Source: Bromus sterilis (Eukaryota > Streptophyta > Magnoliopsida > Poales > Poaceae). From it: a DNA stretch of 64,000 nt. The notes below the pieces were generated by a model. The model worked only from the letters and a program-made list of their open reading frames with translations. It was not told the DNA's origin and did not search any database. Of this stretch, positions 12,396 through 23,000 are shown one piece after another (positions within the stretch are counted from its first letter, which is position 1; each line of letters begins with the position of its first letter). The stretch lies in the NCBI GenBank assembly GCA_950022295.1, contig OX465598.1, positions 3,100,001 through 3,164,000 of the forward strand, read 5' to 3'. The position numbers and the translations under genes were made by a program.

Positions 12396-12984
12396 TTTTA
12401 GATACAGCCGGCATCATTGCACTTTGTTTGCCCTAGGTATGAAATTAATGTTTATGCTAGATGAACTAGCTTGAAAAAATTGAAACTTTTTTGGAGATAA
12501 CAACTAGATTCATAATTCAGATGCAACTATATGTTTTTTGACAAGTGAAATGCACCACAGATCCTAGAACTATCAAGGGGGTGTGAAGTTAGTCCTAAAA
12601 CTTCAAAACTACATTTCACTCTCTTTTTTTGGCCTGAACTATGGTGGATAGAAGGGCTGCTCGAAGATGGAATTTATATATTGTGATGTTTAGTGATCAA
12701 GTACTCTGTAATCATCATGTTGACTAAACTGACCCTATTGATCTTCTGTGACTTTTTTTCACCACATTGGGTTTTCTTATTTGTTGGAACTTTTTCTAGA
12801 ATAATGCTACTATGAGATTATCATGATGACTTAGCTGACCATATTGATCTTATGTGATAGTTCGATTTGGTTCACAAGTTCTCCAGTTGCCACTGCATTC
12901 TATCGTACGATGTACTTGTACCTTGTTATTTGTTGGGTTCATTGTATCCTGATACTCTTTGACAACCTTACTTATTATGCAACA

Positions 12985-14320
12985 TCTGCGGACTCTACTA
13001 CTCAAACAGGCCATGCAGGTGCAAGTGATTGGCAAGAGGAGATATATCAAATGGTAAGGCTGGCATGATACTGATTAATATCATCCTTTTTAGCACTCCC
13101 TTTCTTGAAACTCCACAAAATTTGTAGATTGCTCTAGAACAGGTTGAGATTACCCTTGGTCTAGATTGTTAGAAGATGAAACAACACGCCATGTGTTGGA
13201 TGTTGGAGCCTTTTACTTTTGCACTAAATGTTGCCCATCTCTTTTTCTTTTTGGTTTGTGTTCCAACAAATTCCTCTTCTGGTACTGGAATCGGAATTTC
13301 ATACAAGTGTGTAGATGCACTACATTCTGGCAATCTTCTTATAAGATACTCCCTCAGTTTCGAATTACTTGGCATAGCTTTAGTTCAAGTTTAAACTTGA
13401 ACTAAAGCCATGTCAAGTAATTCATAATGGAGGGAGTAATAGATATTATATGTATATAGAATTCTGTATGGATGCGGAGTATGGAGCATACAGCCATACA
13501 AAGTATCTAGATGTAGTAAAGCCTCAAGGCAGTTAGCAATCTTTATTAAAGCGGTTTTATTTAAACGGGCATCATTGTTTCTTATTTTTTTAGATATGTA
13601 TGCTTCTAAAATCTACTTGAAATATCTTGCCGGTGCCATATTTTCTCACTTAATGACAAACCATGGCCTATTAGCTGTTCTGTTTTCATCTCTATATAGC
13701 ATTTCAACCAAATTAATGTGCATGTTTTCTTTCTTGTCGACAGATTAAGAGGTTGAATGACCAATACTTTGCAGAACTCGGTGAATTATTCAATATGATA
13801 TGTTTGAAGCTACAGCATGTTGACAACATTATACCACCTCAAATGCCATCTGAGATGTATGATAGAATGAAGAGCTTTAAAAAAATGTTGGACCGAATAT
13901 TAGGACTGCTGCAAATTAGCAAGATCCGTATCTAGCCTACTATGAGGGATAAACTTCCTCTCTATGAGGAGCAAATCATCATTATCTTGAATTCACAAAG
14001 GAGGGCAGTGCAGCGACAAATACACCCAACAGTTCGAGCCACCTGCAGGTAAAGCTTCTGATTCTAGCATTTCATAGCTGCAACAACCTTCCCAAAATTT
14101 GTAGCAGCATGACAGTAATCAAATTAACACTCAAGCAAGTTTGTCAAGCATGATAAGTAGTAGTCATAATAATACTCAAGCATGATAGTCAGCAATTAGT
14201 AAGGGTTTGAGAGCTGCTGCTGGTAAAGATTTAGTTGCCATGACACAAGCTAGGAATTTTAGTGTAGATACCCCTGATCCACAATCTACTGCAAACCTCA
14301 TGTGCCAAGTGTCCAAAAAA
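12985..14320 (+). pseudogene. Post-KIX conserved exons of the MED15 pseudogene
   Basis: The first piece (about 12985-13053) ends SDWQEEIYQM|gtaagg. The second (13744-14048) continues in phase with IKRLNDQYFAELGELF and reads through the conserved MED15 helical region to LGLLQISKIRI. It then meets TAG at 13933 and goes on in the same frame as PTMRDKLPLYEEQ to the donor at 14049. A third piece from 14105 (QHDSNQINTQASL) soon meets stops. The TAG stands where related proteins usually have a residue before P; a CAG-to-TAG change would explain it. Confidence 0.75.
13349..13436. mobile_element. Stowaway MITE
   Basis: An 88-bp near-perfect palindrome with ctccctcagttt ends sits between TA dinucleotides at 13347-13348 and 13437-13438. 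It has no coding capacity and lies in a MED15 intron. Confidence 0.85.
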
Positions 14321-14323
14321 AGA

Positions 14324-14535
14324 GCTATGTTGTTTGTTTGGGCTTTTGCAGTTTTTTCATTTAAGCCAAGAAGCCATAAAAGCTTTTAAATATGTGCTTT
14401 TGGAGCTAAATTTTGTTATGTTGATTCATCAAAAGCCATAAAAACTTTTAAATAGGTGTTTTTGGAGCTTTTATGGCTTCTTGGTCAAAATGAAAAAGCT
14501 GCAAAAGCAGAAGTAAAAGCCTAAACAAACAGGGC
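14324..14535. mobile_element. hAT-like MITE in the MED15 3' region
   Basis: The ends are gctatgttgtttgtttgggc and, inverted, gccctgtttgtttaggc. The arms extend inward ('gccaagaagccataaaagc'), giving a long imperfect inverted repeat. The GCCCTGTTTGTTT terminus is common in grass hAT-like MITEs. I could not fix the target duplication. Confidence 0.6.
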
Positions 14536-14639
14536 AATTTTTCTATAGAAGGGGAATGTAGTTCCTTTGACTTTGATTTTGTTAATTAATTGTTGTCTAC
14601 CTTGCATTTTCACTGGCATTTGGTTCATCTTTGTGTAGG

Positions 14640-15230
14640 TAAATAAATCCTGCTCTCTTGGAGGAGACCCAGGAGATAAACCATCATCTCATACACATGG
14701 AGCTCCATGTATGCGAACGAGGATGATGCTGAGTCGTCGTTCGCTGCTACATCTAAAGGAGATGTCATCAAATAAACATTTACTCCTATGTCTGTTAGTC
14801 CGAACTTAAGTCCATGACCGTGTTGTGCATAGATGGCAACTTTTTGAAAGCACGCACACTTTTATGTTGTGGACCTATTTCATCTGCTCATTTCTTATTG
14901 GAAGGAATGTGCCAGAGTCCAATTGTGCCGTTGAGGTTGCTTGTTCCTGCTGGCTACCCAAAATGCTCCTCGACAAGTTTCCCGATGGACATATCATTGT
15001 GTCCTCTGGTTCTTTAAGTGAACATTGAACATTTACTGTTGCTGCAGTGGATCTCTGCATCTGAAAGTTGGATGGCCATATTGTCTGGCAAAGCAAAGTC
15101 AAATCTTGGCATATTGCTGAGCCCATGTGACTGCGAGAAATCACGAGCAAGTCATTGTAGAGTATGTATGCTCAGAAGATTGGTGGAGGAACTTTCAGTT
15201 CAAACTGAATTATAGCTGCTGGGATTTTTT
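14640..15230 (+). pseudogene. Frameshifted C-terminal block of the MED15 pseudogene
   Basis: Pieces of the conserved plant MED15 C-terminus lie in successive frames: QEINHHLIHMELHV (about 14670), then SPIVPLRLLVPAGYPKCS (about 14913-14966), then LLDKFPDGH in the next frame (about 14964-14990), then ARNHEQVIVEYVCSEDW near 15130-15185. The frame change after PKCS, the stops between pieces and the missing segments show a dead copy. Order and spacing agree with a decayed genomic copy, not a processed one. Confidence 0.75.
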
Positions 15231-15269
15231 TACGTGGCCAAGTCCCCTGGTGGTTATATTTATCGATAT

Positions 15270-16640
15270 TACCTTTATGTCACAACGGTTGAGGAAAATT
15301 TATAGAACATACTACTAGAACGAAATTAAAATGTAGGAGCACTTGACCGAATTTACCTCCAGGCTAGCAAATGCCGAGGACATTAGTCAATCACTATACA
15401 TCCATCATTTCAGCAATCACAAGAAACGCTAGACGTAGTGCCACCTCTCTAATTCTTGTCTAAACTGTGACGACATGTCCACACCATACTAGCGCTAACA
15501 ACTGCTATCACCTAATGTTTTAATCTTTGAACTGATGTAGCTGATCTTGGCAGGCAGATGGTTATGGATCAAAAATTACAAATATTCTGAATCCCTGTAG
15601 CTGCTGAAGGATTAAAAAACCGCAAATAATCTTCAGTCTCCAACTCTCCATAAATTCTTGTGAATTGATGTAGCTGATCTTGGCAGACAGGAGCCTTTGG
15701 ACAGGACATTCATGCCCTCCAGGACAAGGTACAAAACTCTGCATTTCACAGAACCCTCTACACTACACGTACTGGCGTCTCTATACTTCTCTAAACAGCG
15801 GCGACGAACATACTACAATAGCATATCAATGATGCGCTTAACGCATACTGCTGCTACAGCCAAATGAATCATGCCCAAGCACATATCATGGATAAACATA
15901 CATCACTCACTCGCTGTCATTACGTTTGCAGTTTCTTCCCTCAGGTTACAACAACCAACTGAAAGGATAAATAAAAATCACAAACTGTCTCTAGCCTCCA
16001 TGCATCTACATCACTAATTGTTGTCTCGGAGCATTGAAATCACAAATACTATACTGCTATCGAAATATCAAAATGAGTTATATAAATTTTTGTTATAGGG
16101 GCCCCATTTTTATGTCTTGCACCGAGGCTTCAGATTGGTCAGGGCCAGCCCTGCAAATAGTAAAGTAAGCAACATGGCGGAGATTCAAAACTGTTGATAT
16201 CCGTCTGAATTCTCTGTTGGTAGTAGTGTTTATCACGTTCATTCACACGGCACGATACACCGCTGCTCCAAAGATCGAAGGCTACAATTTTAAGATGGAA
16301 AGGCGGTGCTGCAACCGGTATTTATTACGAACGACACGTAATCTCTGAGCAAAATTCACATGTAAGCAAGATGTCTTATAGAGGGATACAAAGTGTCATG
16401 ACGAAATAAGTAAGACGCTATAAGTATCACACGTGTGGCATGAAGACATGGCAATTCCGAACGTTTTCCCTGTTAATTTCAGTATAACGCGGATGACAAT
16501 TAATTGTTTGTACATGGCAATTTCTCCCTCACATGGTAATTTTCATTATTTTTTCTTTTTATTTTTAGGTGGTAATTTTTGTTCAAAAAACGTCAGAGCG
16601 GGGAGGCTTCCACGTCAGGCACTTATTTTTTCCCCATAAT
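15270..16640. other. Intergenic stretch without a recognised gene
   Basis: No gene or clear transposon was seen. A short direct repeat centred on 'gatgtagctgatcttggcag' occurs at about 15526-15557 and 15661-15690. The rest is AT-rich and low in coding signal. Confidence 0.5.
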
Positions 16641-16739
16641 TAAACATTGAGCTGCTGTAAATGAAAATTGAATAATGTAGTATTTTCAGAAAACGGGCTC
16701 CATGGCCAACACGAATTACCGTAGTAAATGTTGTGTTTA

Positions 16740-18010
16740 TAAGTGAAAAAAAAAACAGAACTTGTTAGATTTTTACCGTTCTCGATCGATGATGGAGATC
16801 GAGGGCCGCTGCCGACCGGGCCTCCATGGACTTCACCGCCGCCGACGACCCCGTCTCCGCCCCGTCGTCGCAGGTACCCCTCTCCAGTAAATCTGGCGCG
16901 TGATGTTTTGGGAGCTCGTGAGATTTTTCCTTGTGCCGTTGGGGAATTTAGTCGCCGCGCTCCGATTCCCGGCACTTGGTGCGGCGATCGATACTCTTTT
17001 TCTTCTTCCTGCGGGATTTTCTTTCTGCTGCTGGGTAGTAGAGTCGTGGAGTTTTTAGTGAGCAGGGACTCGATTAGTGCAGGCATCTTCAGAATCAGTT
17101 CAGTAATAATCTATACAATCCATTCATTCGAAACACAAAGTTATTAATCGTCCTATAGAGACGATGGTCTTGCATTCGGAGACCAAACTATGGATCCCAA
17201 ACCTAAAAAGCCCATCATCTTCGCCCTCGTCATCGATGGCGGCCACCTGCGTACGTATTCCTCACCTCTGGCAGCAAACAACAACTTTTATAAAAGTAAA
17301 TCTGATTTGATTTACTTTAGTGTAATTGGCATAGTGATTGTTCTGTTTCTCTACTACTCAAAACTCTTCCTGATGGAGTTATTAGTTGACGGATTGTTTC
17401 ATCTCTCAACATAATCGATGGATTGCTCTCATTTTTTGAACAAATTGAAACGATGATGTGTGGGGGCAATCTAGGATTAGAGCCATTTGGAATTACCCAC
17501 TGAAACACAACGATACACCGACCACAGCTCACTGTTTTAATCTAGGTACATAGCTTGAAGCCTTGAACAAACATATACACGTACTATCATTGCAGTCTGC
17601 TAGCACACACTTTTGGTTACAACCTACAATTATTGTTGTATAGTTTTGCTCCATTGGATGCTTTACTGAGAGAGGGGGAGTAAACTAACGTGAGCAGCCT
17701 GCGGAGACTCCATACCAGTACAACAATAGACATCTCTCTCTTCTCTTCTCTTCTAATTTTTATGCTGCAATGCTCTTGTACTACAGAGTACTGAAATGTT
17801 TGCTCTCCTAGTTTGTAAGCAACACGCATCTCTTATCTTCACCTCTTAACATAAACAATATATGTACCATTGGTTCATCTCTGGGTTAATGTTTGCTTGC
17901 CCTTACAATTGTCAATGCTTATGTAACTGTCCAGAATTTTCCAGCTTTTTTGACTTTGTTCAATGATATCTGTGGTCAGGATATTCACATGTACACTACC
18001 TGTTATCACA
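16740..18010 (+). repeat. Copy A of a duplicated NLR-leader-like region
   Basis: Blocks here match, in the same order, the region just upstream of NLR2: 17185-17310 with 39300-39375 ('aaaagccca', 'gtacgtattcctcacctct'), 17330-17420 with 39430-39515 ('gattgtttcatctctcaac') and 17650-17740 with about 39760-39860. A short exon-like start at 17190 (MDPKPKKPIIFALVIDGGHL) ends at a gtacgt donor. No NLR follows in the same direction. It may be the orphan 5' leader of a lost gene; I do not recognise a product. Confidence 0.55.
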
Positions 18011-18800
18011 TTGGAGGAGCAATTGACTTTCAGTTACAGTAAATGGTACGTACCATTTTTTTTTCTCTGTTGACAGGGTTTGCATATGGAACACGATCGT
18101 GCTATTTCTCATGGCAATGTTTGATGTTCTTGTCTCTAAATATATTTACAAGGTTTGTAGGAGAATTGTATGGAATGCCACTTACAATTATATCCATGTT
18201 GGTATTGAATTTGCTTCTATTGAACATATGTGATATGTTCAGTACTAGTACCCCCATTCTAAAACAGTATGATATTTCGAATGTGGGCGGTCAAACTTTC
18301 TTCACTCTGATCGCTAATACATACAAAAACATACTCAAATATGTCAAACTTTCATCCTCAACTATCACCTTATGTCTTTATGTTCTGGTTCTAACACAAA
18401 GTATTGAGATTTTGTTCTGATCAGGCAACACCGGATCAGGACGTAGTTGTGCCGAGGATTACTTGCTGCTCAACTGGTTATGTGCAAAACTCGTCCAACT
18501 AGTGATGGATCTGTACCTGGGCGCCGAAACCACTGGGATCTCTGGCGGCTGGAACTTCCCCGCTGCCATCCTCACCATCGATGCAGGTACTCTTCATCCC
18601 ACAACTCACTCCAGTAGCGGTGATGTCCTGCGATTGGTCAGGCAACACAGTTCTGACAGTGGAATTTCGTGCAAAAAAAGAAACACCATGGTAATCTAGG
18701 ATTAGAGCCATGTGGAATTACCAACTGAAACACAGTGATGCATCGGCATAATAGATAAGCTACATCACAGCTCACTATTTCAATATAGGTACCTTGAACA
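17461..18800 (+). repeat. Direct repeat pair within the leader-like region
   Basis: About 100 bp at 17465-17570 ('caatctaggattagagcca...' to 'ggtacatagcttgaa') recur at 18693-18800 with modest divergence, offset about 1.23 kb. The stretch between them has an exon-like piece (MDLYLGAETTGISGGW, from about 18504) followed by a gtactc donor. The product is unrecognised. Confidence 0.55.
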
Positions 18801-19299
18801 ACCTGATTACAAACAGGTACTAGTAGTATTACTTCAGTTGGTCATATATTCCTTTTCTCCACTGGTGACCTTACTGCTGTGCTCTCCATCTTCACCAACC
18901 ATTTGTCTTTTTTTCTTCTTCACCCAGAGACAACTATTTCTGCCTACACTAACTAAGCACGAGAAAAGAGAGGGATAAACAGTAAAGTACGCAGCCAATT
19001 GAGCCGAATTGAATTGTTCCCTTCGACCCATGTGGTGCCAGAAATCATCAGCTCATCCTCGCGCACCCAATTTCGCCTCCTTGTGATCGCCCCTTCCGGC
19101 CTGAAATTTGCCCCTGGGGCAAACAGTTCAGGCCTCAACGGCAGCGTCAACAAGTACTACTCCGATCCTCTCTGTCCTGCTTCTGTCCGCCCCAGAGCCT
19201 CTCCTGACCGTCAAGGGGGGGAAGAAGGAGAGAGGGAGACTAGAGGTGGTAGCTCAAATTAACCTGAAGCTCTACCTACCACCGACTGTTAAAAGTTCA

Positions 19300-20029
19300 G
19301 TTCTACTTCTAACTGCAAGTGTTCAAGCTCCATAATGGTCAGAACAGAGCAAAGCAGAGTAGAGAGAATAGGAACGACCAGGATGCAATCTTATTGCTAC
19401 CTCTCACTCAATCCGACAGCCCAAAATCTTGTTTAATAAAAAATCAGATTAATTGTACAGTACTTTTTATTGCACCTAAGGGTGTTCATCATTCCACATT
19501 ATTACAGACGGTAGTAAACAAATAAATTCAAAAGGTTCATCAGATCACAATATTACAATCCAGTACGTAAATTAAAGGACTCTTCATCGTCCAATGATTT
19601 TTAGTAACCACGAGAACTAATAAATGGATTCAGTATTGTTCCATCACTAAACAATATTACAAACCATAGGAAACAAACAAATAAACTGTTCTTGGCATAC
19701 GTACTCTCCACAAGATGAGTACCTGATCAGGACTTGACTCGCATATATACCGATCGCCAGTAAATTAAAAGGCACAGATTCACCAGATGTCTCAGGCTCC
19801 GGGGATGGGAACGCTTTCATCAATCAATCAAACACAAGGCCTGCTTTTTTTTTTGAAAGAAGAGCAAACGGATTAGGAAACATATATAATCTGCAATAAA
19901 TATTGGTGGCTCTGAACTATCTGTACAAGGTATTAATTAAACTTGGAAAAAGGTTATAAATCAAAGGGATGGTCTCAGTGTAGTATGTAGGAGTACCTTT
20001 GTTATCAGTCTAGTACGGATCACTAGCTA
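19300..20029. other. 3' flank of NLR1
   Basis: AT-rich sequence downstream of the NLR1 stop codon (NLR1 reads leftward). I see no other gene. It presumably holds the 3' UTR and polyadenylation site; no single signal stands out. Confidence 0.4.
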
Positions 20030-23000
20030 TTAATGACTAGGCAGCAGCTCAGGCTTGTCTTGATGCTCCTCAAGCTGCTTGAGCAAGTCTTGGTTGAATT
20101 CGTCGCTGCATCGACCCGTTAACATCACTGTTTTGAGTCCATATATATTCTGCAGCCCAACAATGTTGAGACAAGACGATCCACCACAAGAGATGCAGCA
20201 GTGGATGCTGACCACTTCCACAGAAAAGCGGGGCGATTCTCCAAAAGTCACTGTTGATCTCCCTGTGCTGCAATCAATCATGAGGACGTGAAGGAATACT
20301 ACCCGAGGCGTCTGCTTAGCAAAACTGAGGACCACCGATCCAGGCCTGATACGAAGACTGTTTAACAGTCCAGCTGGAAATCCATCGCTCAGTAGGGAGT
20401 CTATGTCCTCTTGAAATGATACCGTCAGCACATGGTCAAACCGTTGGAGATTGGGAAGCTTCTCCCGAATCCAGGCTGGATCTATTGACGCGTGACCTGC
20501 ACCGGCGCCTGCAGGAGTAGTGTACAGTACCTTAAGGCGCTTCATGTTCTTGGGTGGACTCTTAATGATGCCAAAATAAAAAACGTCATAATTGCCGTCC
20601 TCCTCCTCCTCCAGCAGCAGCAGTTGCAGCGACAAGGACTCCAGATGAGGGAGGCAATAACTTATGGTCCTACATAACTCTCTCCAGATTTTACGATGGA
20701 CACCAGACAACCCGAGCTTGTGCAGTTGGTTAAGATTCCATTTCTTGACGAAGAGGTCGGCGCCACTTCCACCTGCAATATTGACAACACCAAGTGTATG
20801 CAAGTCCGTCAGATTCTCAAGCCCCTCTGCAGCAGCACCATCAACCTCAACTCCGCCGCCATTTTCAGCAACACGCCAGCGTCTGCGCGCATCAAGCTGC
20901 TTCTTGGACTCCCACCACCTGCTGCTGCTTCTGCTGTTGCCCATCCCTGCCTTTGGAACTGATGCTGATGTTGCCTCTGCTTGTACTAGTCTTGCGTCAG
21001 TGGTGCCAGCACGAATGTACTGCAGCTTGTGTAGCTTGGTGATGATGCCAGGTGGCAGCTCGACTATGGAGGTGTGCCTGGCGTCCAGAGTCTCCAGCTG
21101 CGTCATGGAACCCAACGAATCCGGGAGACGAGTGACTTCCTTGCAACCCCGCAGAGAGAGAAACTTGAGGCCAGGAGAAAATTCTTTGCACCCCATAAGC
21201 TCAACATCGCCATTCGATACGCCTTGTGCATTTTCAAGATCAAGCACCCGGAGAAGCCTCATACTTTCGGAGAGCAAGAAGGATGTCCAATACCCAAACA
21301 CTGTGAGCGACCGTATCCGCGAGAAATCAATGCTTCTATACACAGTTCTATCTCTATCCCAGCTTTTATGAATGATAAGGTGGCGTCCTGTGCGCCGGGT
21401 GGTTAGGGAACATTGGCCCCTCAGTTCAAACACAAAATTTTCTTCCATCCGTCGTGAGACGATGTACTCATGGATGAAACCATTGACCTGGCACATAACC
21501 ATTCTGTCTGATTGCTGCTGCTGGATCAAACTCAAGTCAAGGAGTTTGGAGAAGTGCTTCTCCCCGTTCTCTTCTGCAGATGCTTCATGATTGTCTCTTG
21601 AGTAACCCTCTGCAATCCACCGACGAACTAGTCTTCTTCGTCGGATGGCAAGATCTGGACCGAAAATTGACAGGTAGAAGATACATGGTTTAAGTGAATC
21701 TGGACAAGCTCGAAATCTGGAATCCATCCAAGCAAACAGACCCCTTAGATTATCATATTCCGGCTTGGTTTCCAGGTGATGTATAAATCTCTCATTCAAA
21801 GAAAGCAGAATATCCGTCCTTGTCACCCACTCTCCGGCCAACACGTACGCTACAGCAACAATTACTTTGGGAAGGTCCCCACACTTTCGAACAAGTTCTT
21901 TAATTCGCTGCCCATCGCTGTGATCCACTTCTGCTGAAGGATTCTTCCGAAGTACCTTTCATTCAAAAATTTAATGATGAGTCTATCAGGTAGTTATCAG
22001 CAAATTTTTAAAAAGTTGTGGTTTTCCGGAATGACTATCCAAATTCTTGCGGTTTTATGCTATTTACTTATTTGAAGGGGATGGTAGTACCATGTGGGTG
22101 GGGTTGTAGATAATTACAATATGCTTCTGCTATTAATGGTGTAAAAAAGAACAACAAGCTGAAATGAGAAATAAAGAAAGTACATGCACATTACTAAACA
22201 CATGGTTTGCACATGCTTCACATTTACCATGTATGGTAAACAACGTAAAGAGATTAAGTTTGTAAGAATATGAAAGTGTCTCAAATAATGAAGTATACGT
22301 GTTAGAGTGCACACCTCAGTTACGAAGAGATGACTTGCGGCACCAATTTGTAAACTTTTGAGATGAAACACAAGCTCAATCTTAGATGCGCAATGTGTGG
22401 CGACTCTTGCATCTGATGTAATGACGATGATGACACTTACAGTGTGCTCAGATAATAAGGATATTCGTATCATGTCCCATTCTCTTGTGGTCTGGAGATC
22501 ATCGATAACAATGAGGCACCGATGATTATTCAGAAGCTTGCGGCACTCTTCAACTGGGTCCTTTTCTGAGTGGATACCCAAAAGTATGCTTCGACAGAAG
22601 TCATTTAAATTGAAGGGATGGGATACATCTACCCAAATGTAGTTGCTGAATTTTTCGGATGTTCTATCACTGTATAAGTTTCTGACAAGAGCTGATTTCC
22701 CAACGCCCGTCATCCCCCATACAGAAATAACCTTGTAAGGGCCAAAGAGTTCTGGAGTAACATTTTGAAGGAGAAACTTCATTTCTGACTCACGTCCAAT
22801 AAACTCACAATTATTCATCCAGTCACATGCTGCTTCCCGTTTAGATTGGAGTTTTTTGTAGGAGGAACTTTGCCTCACCCCACCGAGCATTCCTTGAGAG
22901 CCCTGTGTATGTGCAGAGAGGCAATGTATATCAGCACAACTAAGACTACCAGTACAAAAACATGTACTCCCTCCGTTTTGTTCACTCTGCATACTAGCTT

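Larger units (their letters stand above)
5748..15230 (+). pseudogene. MED15: Mediator subunit 15 (MED15a-like) pseudogene
   Basis: MED15 is a tail-module subunit of the Mediator complex that contacts activators through its KIX domain in the nucleus. Exon pieces in order: 5748 to about 5845 (WRSHHPEARNRIVNK); about 6286-6392 (KHIPMSVPDGLNELQQIAQR); 8105-8204 (PDYLRKIMKILSMET), completing the KIX; 8880-9764, glutamine-rich; about 12985-13053 (SDWQEEIYQM); 13744-14048 (LNDQYFAELGELF...); about 14105-14320; and a C-terminal block at 14640-15230. Most junctions have GT..AG signals and compatible phase (CCG|GTAAGG; tatag|CCT). Stops interrupt the frame at 9287 (TGA), 9671 (TAG) and 13933 (TAG). More stops and a frameshift follow, and the exon 2 acceptor is not clear. 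Transposons sit in the introns. It cannot encode full-length MED15; a truncated KIX protein ending at 9286 is conceivable. Confidence 0.85.

Noticed and set aside
18043..18420. 125-codon hydrophobic frame on +
   Set aside because: The sequence is AT-rich, the hydrophobicity comes from T-rich codons, and no family or splice context supports it.
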